DNA of 64,000 bases from JAJPHF01 sp035293805. Lineage in GTDB: Bacteria; Chloroflexota; UBA6077; JAJPHF01. Positions 24,621 to 31,331 of this stretch are shown in pieces (position 1 is the stretch's first letter; every line of letters begins with the position of its first letter). Below the pieces are notes generated by a model. That model saw only the letters and a program-made list of their open reading frames with translations, was not told the origin of the DNA and did not search any database. Location of the stretch: the NCBI GenBank assembly GCA_035293805.1, contig DATGMD010000043.1, forward strand, positions 1-64,000, in the 5' to 3' direction. Made by a program: the position numbers and the translations under genes.

Positions 24621-25241
24621 CTACTTGCCGGTCTCTGCGGCCAGGCGCTCCTCGGCTGCCTCGTAGGCTTGCCGCAGTACGCTGTAGGGCTGCGCGCCCT
24701 GCACGGCCACGGCGTCCGCGAAGATCATGGTGGGCACGGCGGTGATGCCGAATTGGGCGGCGATGCCCTCTAGCTCGCGCACGCGGGCGGTGTAGCGGCC
24801 GTCCGCGAGGGCGGCGCGCAGCTCGGCGCCGTCGAGCCCGACCGAGTCGGCGACCGCTGCCAGCACGTCCTGCGCGCCGATGTCGCGGTTGGCGACGAAG
24901 TACGCCTGGAAGAGAGCCGTGCGCATGGCGTCGAACTGGCCGCGGTCACGAGCGAACTCGGCCGCCTCGTGCGCCCAGCGCGAGCGCGGCTTGATCGGCG
25001 GGAAGTACATCTCGACGCCGTACTCGCGGGCGAGCAGGCCGGCGCCGCGCTCCCAGTTCTGGCGGAAGCGCTCCAGGTCGGGGCCGCTCATGTCGGGCAG
25101 CGGCTCGGGCTCGGGGCGCAGCTCGTAGGGCAGCCAGACGAACTCGACGTCGTGCTGGCGGCCTAGCTCGGCCAAGGGACCCTCGGCCAGGTAGCAGTAC
25201 GGTCAGACGTAGTCCGAGAAGACGATCACCCGCATGCTCAT
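24621..25241 (-). CDS. DsbA/FrnE-type thiol-disulfide oxidoreductase with in-frame TGA (probable selenocysteine) at the active site
   Basis: Read from ATG 25241, the frame runs MSMRVIVFSDYV-[TGA]-PYCYLAEG and continues open to the stop at 24621, giving 206 residues. TGA (25205-25203) replaces the first Cys of the family's CPxC motif, so the motif would be U-P-Y-C. GGGAGGAGGG lies just upstream of ATG 25241, showing that translation starts before the TGA. The only start after it is TTG 25175, which lacks a site and would remove strand 1 and the active site. The rest matches the FrnE/DsbA branch: LPYELRPEPEPLPDMSG, RWAHEAAEFARDRGQ, ITAVPTMIFADAVAVQGAQP with the cis-Pro. A SECIS-like hairpin follows the TGA. 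Alternatives are a sequencing error or a decayed Cys codon. Confidence 0.75.
25169..25189 (-). promoter_or_regulatory. Candidate bacterial SECIS hairpin downstream of the TGA codon
   Basis: In the mRNA, bases +14 to +22 after the UGA pair with +26 to +34 over nine base pairs (two G-U) to leave an apical loop GUC whose G is at +23. Bacterial SECIS elements are known to have a short stem-loop with a G at the start of the apical loop, roughly 16-37 nt after UGA. The GGGUCC apex resembles the GGUC loop of E. coli fdhF. Confidence 0.6.
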
Positions 25242-25304
25242 CGCGGCCCTCCTCCCGAGGCGGCACGCGCCCACCGCGCGCCGCTGCCGGTAGTATAAGC
25301 CGCG

Positions 25305-26249
25305 CTAGGCGCGAATCTCCTGGCGCATGAAGCGGATGTAGGAGGCGGCGAAGCAGATGCAGGTGAGCGCGACGAGCCCGGCGACCTGCGGCCAGACGAG
25401 CAGCAGGCTCTGGGACAGCGGCAGCGTGCCGGGCACCATGCCCTGCACCTCGCTGCGGAGCACCAGGTCGCCGAGCATGTTCTTGCTCGGGTTCATGACG
25501 GTGCTTAGCGCCTCGGTGTACAGGCGCGTGGGAGAGACGCGGGCGAAGAGGCGGTGCGCCGAGTCGTTGCGCAGCAGCTCGACGGCCGTGGGGTCCTTAC
25601 TGACCGGGGCGACGAGATCGGCGGCCTGCCCGGCCAGCATGCCCACGAAGAACACGCAGACGATCCAGAGCGCGATGCCCGCCAGGGCGGCGGTGGCCAT
25701 CTGGCGGAAGACGATCGAGAAGAAAATGGCCGCCGCCATCCAGAAGGCCACGTAGACGACGCTGACGGCGAGGAAGAGCACGAGCCGCGCGACGTCGTCC
25801 AGGCCCGGCCCCCTGCCCACCAAGGGGATGCCCAGCCCGACCGCTAGCAGGGTGATGCAGACGAGCATCACCGCGATGGTCGTGAGGCCGGCCAGGAACT
25901 TACCGTTGATGACCGAGTCGCGGTAGATGGGCTGCGCCAGCAGCCGGCTGAGGGTGCCGCGCGCCTGCTCCCCGTTGATGGCGTCGAAACCGAGGGCCAG
26001 GCCGACCAGCGGCCCGAGGAAGCCGATGAAGCTGACGAAGGACGGCAGGTTGCCGTTCGACGCGGTGAAGAGCAGCAGGAACACCGACGACGTCGCGTTG
26101 GCGGTGCGCAGCTCGTCGCGGATCGACTGAGCCGCGACGTAAGCGGCGCCGATCCCGGAGATCATGACGAGCAGGAACAGGATCACGAAGCGCTTGCTGC
26201 TGAAATGGTCCGCAAGCTCTTTGCGGAAGACGGGCACGAGTCCAGGCAT
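25305..26249 (-). CDS. ABC-2 type transporter permease
   Basis: 314 residues from ATG 26249 after GAGGGTAGG. The start VFRKELADHFSSKRFVILFLLVMI and the mid-segment FDAINGEQARGTLSRLLAQPIYRDSVINGKFLAGL are hallmarks of ABC-2 permeases (the E-x-x-x-G-T-L-x-x-L-L-x-x-P motif contacts the ATPase). About six membrane helices are visible, with a long extracytoplasmic loop holding charged and polar residues between the first two. It lies downstream of the ATPase and NEW3 protein genes on the same strand, forming an exporter. The cargo is unknown. Confidence 0.9.
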   Translation of the reverse strand: MPGLVPVFRKELADHFSSKRFVILFLLVMISGIGAAYVAAQSIRDELRTANATSSVFLLLFTASNGNLPSFVSFIGFLGPLVGLALGFDAINGEQARGTLSRLLAQPIYRDSVINGKFLAGLTTIAVMLVCITLLAVGLGIPLVGRGPGLDDVARLVLFLAVSVVYVAFWMAAAIFFSIVFRQMATAALAGIALWIVCVFFVGMLAGQAADLVAPVSKDPTAVELLRNDSAHRLFARVSPTRLYTEALSTVMNPSKNMLGDLVLRSEVQGMVPGTLPLSQSLLLVWPQVAGLVALTCICFAASYIRFMRQEIRA

Positions 26250-26273
26250 CGGCCTACCCTCAAGGCATTCGGC

Positions 26274-26322
26274 CTGAGGCGGGCGGCAGGTTGGGGCGCG
26301 CCCAACCCACCACCCTCCTCAG
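26274..26322. repeat. Imperfect hairpin between ATPase and permease genes
   Basis: CTGAGG (26274-26279) pairs with CCTCAG (26317-26322), followed inward by further paired blocks with single mismatches up to GTTGGG/CCCAAC-type pairing around a GC loop. It lies in the 82-base gap inside the ABC operon and may reduce read-through. Its right flank CCTCAGCGTATTGGCTTAG resembles that of the 1449-1501 hairpin. Confidence 0.45.
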
Positions 26323-26331
26323 CGTATTGGC

Positions 26332-27324
26332 TTAGTGCTCGCGGAAGTAACGGAGGTAGATGTCTTCCAGGCTGGCGCCGCGCGTCCGCAGGCCGAGGAG
26401 GCCGAGCGGCGCGAGCAGGCGCGCGATTTCCGCCCGCGCGTCGGTCCGCGAGCGGACGAGGAGCAAGTCGCCTTCCGCCTCGACGGCGTCGACGCCGGGT
26501 ACGCTGGCGAGCAGGGTGGCAGCGGCCGCGTGGGCGTCGGGCGCGACCTGGACCTCCAGCACGAGCGGCTGGCCGGCCAGGAGCTGCTCGCCCAGGCGCC
26601 CGACCGGCCCGGCCGCGACGAGCTGGCCCTTGACGAAGATGCCGACCTCGTCGCAGACCCGCTGGACCTGATCGAGCAGGTGGGAGGAGAGCATGACCGT
26701 GATGCCGTCCTCCTTGCTCAGCTCGCGAATCAGGTCCAGCAGCTCGCGGGTGCCCTCCGGGTCGAGGCCAATGGTCGGCTCGTCGAGAATAATCAGTCGG
26801 GGCGTTTTGACCAGCACGTCGGCGATGCCGAGGCGCTGCCGCATGCCGCGCGAGAACTGGCCGGCCCGCTTGTCGCGCACGTCGGCCAGCCCGACACGGT
26901 CGAGCAGCGCGTCGATGCGCGGGCGGGCCACGTTGCGCGGGATGGCGTTCAGGTCGGCCGTGTAGAGCAGGTTCTCGCGGGCCGTGAGATCCTCGTAGAA
27001 GCCGACGTTGTCCGGCAAGTAGCCGACGAGCCGCTTCACCTTCAAGGGATCGTGGGTCGGGTCGCAGCCAAGCACGCGGGCGGTGCCCGCCGTCGGCTCG
27101 GTTAACCCGAGCAACATCAGGATGGTCGTCGTCTTGCCCGCGCCGTTCGGCCCGAGCAGACCGAACACCTCGCCCTCGCGCACGGCGAGGTCGAGCCCGT
27201 CCACGGCCACGAAGTCGCCGTAGTGCTTGCGCAGGCCCTGCGTGGCAATGGCGAGGCGCTCGGGCGCGCCAGCCGGCACCTCGCCCGCGCTCTCGCCGGG
27301 CTGTGAGACTGCTATCGCGGCCAT
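26332..27324 (-). CDS. ABC transporter ATP-binding protein
   Basis: 330 residues from ATG 27324 (AAGGGGGTAGG upstream); the 62 codons further upstream are rejected. Walker A is GPNGAGKTT, the Q-loop region GYLPDN, the signature FSRGMRQRLG, Walker B LIILDEP with the switch His in LSSHLL. The C-terminal 90 residues form the regulatory domain common to ABC-2 drug or polymer exporters (LEVQVAPDAHAAAATLLASVPGVDAVE). It energises the downstream permease. The NEW3 protein gene lies 104 bases upstream on the same strand. Confidence 0.94.
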   Translation of the reverse strand: MAAIAVSQPGESAGEVPAGAPERLAIATQGLRKHYGDFVAVDGLDLAVREGEVFGLLGPNGAGKTTTILMLLGLTEPTAGTARVLGCDPTHDPLKVKRLVGYLPDNVGFYEDLTARENLLYTADLNAIPRNVARPRIDALLDRVGLADVRDKRAGQFSRGMRQRLGIADVLVKTPRLIILDEPTIGLDPEGTRELLDLIRELSKEDGITVMLSSHLLDQVQRVCDEVGIFVKGQLVAAGPVGRLGEQLLAGQPLVLEVQVAPDAHAAAATLLASVPGVDAVEAEGDLLLVRSRTDARAEIARLLAPLGLLGLRTRGASLEDIYLRYFREH

Positions 27325-27428
27325 GTGCCTACCCCCTTCGCGCGTGTCCGCCGCATCTGACGGGTGTCCGGTCAGCGGTGCGCGGCGGGTGGCGCGCGCC
27401 ACCCGCCGCGCTTGCCCGTGACGGGGGA

Positions 27429-28604
27429 CTAGCGCCGGCTGAAGCGGCGGAACACGCCGTACAGGCCGCCGAGGCTGACGGCGATGATGCCCAGACCCAC
27501 CGCGCCCCACGTCGTCGGGCTGCCGACGGTGGTCCGGATGCTCGCCTGCTCGGATACCTGCGGGTTGGACGCCGTGACCTGCACCATGTAGTCGCCGGGG
27601 ATCGCGCGGCCGGACGGCTTGATCGCCATCGTCACATCGGCGCTGCCGTTCGCGGGAATGCGGTCGATAGTGGCCGGCTGGAAGCTCACGTCCCAGCCAT
27701 CGGGCTTGGTCGCGGAGAGGGAGACGTTCTGGACGTCGCCGCTGCCGGCGTTCTGCACGGTCAGCGTGGTGCGTGACTCCTCGCCCGCGGTGGCCTGCGC
27801 GTTCAGGGCCCCGGACGGGGTGGTCAGCGTCAGCTTGTAGTTGCCGGTGATCTGCACCTTCAGCGGGACCGTGGCGGTGTCGCTGCCCGCCGACGCGCCG
27901 ATGATGATGGGGTAGTCGCCAGCCTTTGCCGTGCGGGGCGGCGTCACCTGGATGTCGAGGCCCTTGGTCTCGCCCGCCTTGAGGCGAATGCCGGAGATCT
28001 GCGTCTTGTCGTAGGCCGGCTGGAACGTGACCTGCCAGCCGTCCGGCGCCTGCGCGGCCAGCGTGAAGTCGCGGTCCTCGTCCGACTGGTTCACCAGATC
28101 GGCCTTGAAGCCAAACGGCTTGTCGGCGCCGCCCTGGAGCACCGCGTACTGGCTGGTGAGCTTGATGCCCGAGAGGCCGGTGTCCTGGACGCCGATGACG
28201 AGATCGAGGTCGGTCTCGCCCGCGCCGTGGGTGTCGGTCCCGGCGATGCGGAAGGTGTAGTCGCCCTTATCGGCGTTGGCCGGCGGGTCGACCGAGAAGT
28301 CGGCGGTCTGGGTCTTGCCCGCGGCCAGATAGACCCGCCGCACGAGGAAGCTCTGGTTCTTGAGCTGCGGGTTCCAGCCGTCGGGGCCGCTAAGCGCCAG
28401 GTCGATCTCGCGGTCCACGGTGCCATTGTTGGCGAAGCGGATGGTGAACTTCACGTTCTTACCGGGCTGCACCGTGATCGTCGGGTAATCGGCGTAGATC
28501 GCGACATCGGGGATGGGCGCGGCCGCCACCCGGCCGGGGAACGCCGCGAACGCCATCCCGAGGAGCAGCGCGGCGAATGCGCCAGAGCACCATCGCGGCA
28601 ACAT
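27429..28604 (-). CDS. Secreted, membrane-anchored NEW3-domain protein of the ABC exporter
   Basis: 391 residues from ATG 28604 after GAAGGGAG. A signal peptide (ALLLGMAFAAFPGRVAA) is followed by three NEW3-type beta-sandwich domains at about residues 30-140, 145-250 and 255-345, with the recurring GDY-x-F/I/M-x-x-x-x-x-A-S/T pattern (KGDYTFRIAGT, AGDYPIIIGAS, PGDYMVQVTAS) and PDGW in each. A C-terminal helix (WGAVGLGIIAVSLGGLYGVF) and RRFSRR anchor it in the membrane. NEW3 proteins next to ABC-2 exporters are a recurrent pairing; the protein probably works outside the cell with the exporter. First gene of the three-gene operon. Confidence 0.9.
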   Translation of the reverse strand: MLPRWCSGAFAALLLGMAFAAFPGRVAAAPIPDVAIYADYPTITVQPGKNVKFTIRFANNGTVDREIDLALSGPDGWNPQLKNQSFLVRRVYLAAGKTQTADFSVDPPANADKGDYTFRIAGTDTHGAGETDLDLVIGVQDTGLSGIKLTSQYAVLQGGADKPFGFKADLVNQSDEDRDFTLAAQAPDGWQVTFQPAYDKTQISGIRLKAGETKGLDIQVTPPRTAKAGDYPIIIGASAGSDTATVPLKVQITGNYKLTLTTPSGALNAQATAGEESRTTLTVQNAGSGDVQNVSLSATKPDGWDVSFQPATIDRIPANGSADVTMAIKPSGRAIPGDYMVQVTASNPQVSEQASIRTTVGSPTTWGAVGLGIIAVSLGGLYGVFRRFSRR

Positions 28605-28683
28605 ACCGAGGTCTCCCTTCCGCCCCCGAGGCGTCGAAGCGGAATAGCGGCAGACCGGCAGAGCGCCGGGCCGGGAAACGCCG

Positions 28684-28715
28684 AGGGCCAGCCGGGCAAT
28701 TGTGTCCGGCTGGCC
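28684..28715. repeat. Perfect 11-bp inverted repeat ahead of the NEW3 operon
   Basis: Arms 28684-28694 and 28705-28715 pair perfectly with a 10-base loop. It lies about 80 bases upstream of the NEW3 start on the minus strand and could be a leader hairpin, an operator or a remnant terminator. Confidence 0.5.
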
Positions 28716-28746
28716 CCAATCGTATCACCCTCAGTGTTAAAGAAGC

Positions 28747-28768
28747 ACTAAAAGCTCGCTAAGCGAGC
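28747..28768 (-). terminator. Intrinsic terminator of grpE
   Basis: On the minus strand GCTCGC-TTA-GCGAGC (28768-28754) is followed by TTTTAGTG and later TTCTTT, a classical stem plus T-run, about 35 bases after the grpE stop. Confidence 0.65.
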
Positions 28769-28802
28769 GTTTAGCGGCGGGTCGACGCCGCGGCGGAGGC
28801 CG

Positions 28803-29522
28803 CTACTGACCGCCGCCTTGCGCGACCACGACTTGGGCGGGGCGAACGATGCGCTCGCCGATGCGGTAGCCGGGGCGCGCGACGTGGGCGATCTGGCCCT
28901 CCGCGAAGCCGGGCTGGGGCTGGTAGGCCACCGCCTCGTGCAGGCGCGGGTCGAAGGCTTCGCCCTCCGCGCCGAGGCGCTCGACGCCCGCGCGGGCCAG
29001 GGCGAGCCGCAGCTGGCGGGCGACGAGGGGCAGACCGTCGGCCCACGGGTTGCCGCGCAGCGACTCGGGGACATGGCTCAGCGCGCGCTCCAGGTCGTCG
29101 AGGGCGGGCAGCAGCTGCACCAGCAGGTCGGCGCGCGCGGCCTGGGCCTCGTCGGCCCGCTCGCGCTCGGCGCGCCGCTTGTAGTTCACGAAGTCGGCCT
29201 GCGTTCGCTGCGCCAGGTCGAGATAGCTCTCGGCCTTGCCCTGCTGCTCGCCGGCCTCGGCGCGCGCGGCCTCCAGCGCGCTCTCGAGCTCCGCCACGCG
29301 GGCGTTCAGGCTTTCCACCTGCCCCGTCAGCGACTCCACCTGCGCGGCCAGATCGGCCGTCTTCGCGGCGGCCTCGTCGGGCTGGGGCGGGGCGGGGGGC
29401 TGCTGGGGCGCCCGCGGCCGCTGGCTCGGCGGCGCATGCTGGTCGTCCGCCGGAATATGCCGGGCCGGCGCTCCTTGGGGGTAACGGTAATACGGCCGCC
29501 GCGGCGGAAGGTAATTGGCCAT
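28803..29522 (-). CDS. grpE: GrpE, nucleotide exchange factor of DnaK
   Basis: 239 residues from ATG 29522 after GAGGAGG. The N-terminal 50 residues are Pro/Gln-rich and disordered, then a long coiled coil (about 52-110, heptads such as LAAQVESLTGQVESLNARVAELESAL) and the beta-domain with the GrpE signature. Diagnostic stretches are DFVNYKRRAERER, LLVQLLPALDDLERAL, FDPRLHEAVAY and the C-terminal GYRIGERIVRPAQVVVA. It releases ADP from DnaK in the heat-shock chaperone cycle. dnaK, dnaJ and hrcA are not next to it, and no CIRCE element is seen, so it is a lone copy with its own terminator. Confidence 0.95.
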   Translation of the reverse strand: MANYLPPRRPYYRYPQGAPARHIPADDQHAPPSQRPRAPQQPPAPPQPDEAAAKTADLAAQVESLTGQVESLNARVAELESALEAARAEAGEQQGKAESYLDLAQRTQADFVNYKRRAERERADEAQAARADLLVQLLPALDDLERALSHVPESLRGNPWADGLPLVARQLRLALARAGVERLGAEGEAFDPRLHEAVAYQPQPGFAEGQIAHVARPGYRIGERIVRPAQVVVAQGGGQ

Positions 29523-29932
29523 GAGGACCTCCTCGGTCCCGCGGCCAGCAAGCGGCCGCGTCGCGATCTACCGTCCGGCGGCTGGCGCAGTGCGCCGACG
29601 GCGCCGGTCCGGCGTACTGGTTTTATGGTAACAGGTGTCGGTTAGAGGGCTGCTAGATCCTTGCAAGACCCCAGTAAGGAATCGTGAGCAGCGATGCAGG
29701 CCTCGCCGGCAGCGCGGCGCAGGTCCCCCGCAAGTAGCGCGCCGCTGTTGCTCGCACGCGGCGAGCGGCGGTATACTTGACTGCCGCCGCGCGTCTGCCC
29801 GGGCGCAACTGTGCCCCGTGCGCTAACGGACCGCGCGACTCCGGGCCGCCCGCCCAGCGCGCGGCTCACGTCCGCACACGGCCCGACTGCCTGATAGAAT
29901 GGGTCGAAGCTGCGTATGGAAAGGAGCAGATC
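29523..29932. other. 410-base divergent region between grpE and ferredoxin
   Basis: It must contain both promoters. A TTGCAA -35-like site lies at 29660-29665 on the minus strand for grpE. GATAGAAT (with TAGAAT at 29895-29900) is a -10 candidate about 33 bases before the ferredoxin ATG. No credible gene: the long minus-strand frame here lacks any recognisable protein features. Confidence 0.45.
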
Positions 29933-30175
29933 ATGGCCTACGTCATCTGCGAACCATGCATTGGGACAAAGGATGCGTCGTGCGTCGAGGCGTGTCCGGT
30001 TGACTGCATCCACTCGACGGACGCGGACGAGCAGTACTACATCGACCCCGATACTTGCATCGATTGCGGGGCGTGCGAGCCGGTTTGCCCCGTGACCGCC
30101 ATCTACGCCGAGAGCGACGTGCCGGCCGAGTATCAAAGTTACATCCAGAAGAACGCGGATTACTTCAAGCAGTAG
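29933..30175 (+). CDS. fdxA: 7Fe-type bacterial ferredoxin
   Basis: 80 residues from ATG 29933 with AAGGAG 7 bases upstream. The cluster ligands are arranged as CEPCIGTKDASCVEACP followed by CIDCGACEPVCP. This is the pattern of Thermus/Bacillus-like 3Fe-4S plus 4Fe-4S ferredoxins, starting with the characteristic AYVICEPCIGTKD and ending with the VPAEYQSYIQKNADYF helix. It is a soluble low-potential electron carrier. It stands alone, closed by a 16-bp perfect hairpin. Confidence 0.95.
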   Translation: MAYVICEPCIGTKDASCVEACPVDCIHSTDADEQYYIDPDTCIDCGACEPVCPVTAIYAESDVPAEYQSYIQKNADYFKQ

Positions 30176-30220
30176 CTGGCAAGGCGTCGGCCCGCGCCCT
30201 CGCGGCCCGGCCGGACCGAT

Positions 30221-30265
30221 ACGGCGCAGGGACCGGCGGGCTCGGCATCCCGGTCCCTGCGCCGT
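30221..30265 (+). terminator. Ferredoxin terminator hairpin
   Basis: Arms 30221-30236 and 30250-30265 pair perfectly over 16 bases with a 13-base loop, about 45 bases after the ferredoxin stop. No extended T-run follows, only GTTCC. Confidence 0.65.
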
Positions 30266-30300
30266 GTTCCAAATCCACTCTGCTGCCAGCCCGACCGGCA

Positions 30301-30498
30301 TCACTGCCGCGCCGTTAACCGTCCGGGGAAGCCGGCCAGCACGTCCTCCGCTGCCTGGAGGTCGTTGACGGCCGATGGCGGCGCCCACGGGGCCAGTTCG
30401 TCTCGCGCCTCCCGCAAGAGCGTTAGCACCTGGTCGATCTTCTCGCGCGCGCGCTCGTACGACGCGCGGTTCGCGCTCGTCCAATCGTCGGCCTGCAT
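30301..30498 (-). CDS. Small helical protein of unknown function at the end of the hydroxylase operon
   Basis: 65 residues from ATG 30498, or 66 from the adjacent GTG 30501; AAGGAG lies 8 bases ahead of the GTG and 11 ahead of the ATG. The sequence (SYERAREKIDQVLTLLREARDELAPW, then VNDLQAAEDVLAGFPGRL) predicts two amphipathic helices and no cysteines, membrane segment or recognised domain. It lies 188 bases downstream of the 2Fe-2S subunit gene on the same strand, so it may be a trailing member of that operon or a separate unit. Confidence 0.6.
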   Translation of the reverse strand: MQADDWTSANRASYERAREKIDQVLTLLREARDELAPWAPPSAVNDLQAAEDVLAGFPGRLTARQ

Positions 30499-30686
30499 CA
30501 CAACCCACTCTCCTTGAGGCGCCACGGACGCCGCGCCGGGCGGGGCGAGTAGCGCGCGGCCAGGCCAAGACGGCCTGCCGCACCCACCCGGCGACTTCCT
30601 GGGCGCACCAGTCTCGGCCCGCCGTGACTCGGCACGGCGGGCCGTCCACCTCGGAGTGCAGGCCGCGTGCCAGGGCGAGGTGGCGG

Positions 30687-31181
30687 TCAGGCAGAGCCGC
30701 CCCGAGTGGCTCGCGCGGCCAGCTTCAGCCGGCTGCTGTTCACGGCGCGGAGGATATCCCCGTAGCCGGCGCAGCGGCAGTAGTTGCCGGCGAGGTAGTC
30801 GAGCAGCTCGTCGTCGCTGGGGTTGGGATTCTCGTCGAGCAGTCCTTTCACGGCGAGGATGTAGCCGGGCGTGCAGTAGCCGCACTGGAACGCGCGCTCT
30901 TCGAGAAACGCTTCCTGGACCGGGTGCAGCCGGCTCCCCTCGCTGAGCCCTTCAATCGTCTCGATGCGCCGCCCGTCCAGCCGGGCCGCGAGCGTCAGGC
31001 AGGAGGCGATAGGCCGGCCGTCGAGGAGGACGGTACACGAGCCGCACACGGCGGTGCCGCAGCCTTCGCGCACGCCCGCGAGCTTGAGCTGCTCGCGCAG
31101 CACGTCTGACAGCAGCCAGTGGTCCTGCACGTCGAGCTGCTGCTCGGCGCCATTCACGGTCAGGGTGATCGTTCGCTTCAC
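30687..31181 (-). CDS. 2Fe-2S subunit of a xanthine dehydrogenase/CO dehydrogenase-family hydroxylase
   Basis: 164 residues from GTG 31181 (GGGAGCGAAC upstream). The plant-type N-terminal cluster has REGCGTAVCGSCTVLLDG plus a further Cys in ASCLTL, and the C-terminal helical cluster has CGYCTPG and CRCAGYGDI, all eight ligands present. It passes electrons from the Mo centre to FAD in the three-subunit molybdenum hydroxylases. It lies 150 bases after the large-subunit gene and is the last catalytic subunit in the operon. Confidence 0.93.
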   Translation of the reverse strand: MKRTITLTVNGAEQQLDVQDHWLLSDVLREQLKLAGVREGCGTAVCGSCTVLLDGRPIASCLTLAARLDGRRIETIEGLSEGSRLHPVQEAFLEERAFQCGYCTPGYILAVKGLLDENPNPSDDELLDYLAGNYCRCAGYGDILRAVNSSRLKLAARATRGGSA

Positions 31182-31331
31182 GTTCGCTCCCGATGAGCGC
31201 TGGCCGCCCCGCGTCGGGGCGCGACGCCAGCGCCGCGCACCAGTCTTGCGATGCCCGGCGCGCCGGGCTGCTCTGTCACGAGCGCCTCGCGGCGGCGGGG
31301 CGCCCCGATGCGCCGCATGCGCAGGGATGGG

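Noticed and set aside
28735..28775. Possible CIRCE (HrcA) element near grpE
   Set aside because: The GCACTAAA/TTTAGC words are not arranged as TTAGCACTC-N9-GAGTGCTAA, and they lie downstream of grpE, not upstream; the hairpin with T-run is a terminator.
29642..30649. Minus-strand frame (335 codons) over the ferredoxin
   Set aside because: No family features; complementary to the clear ferredoxin gene and its terminator.
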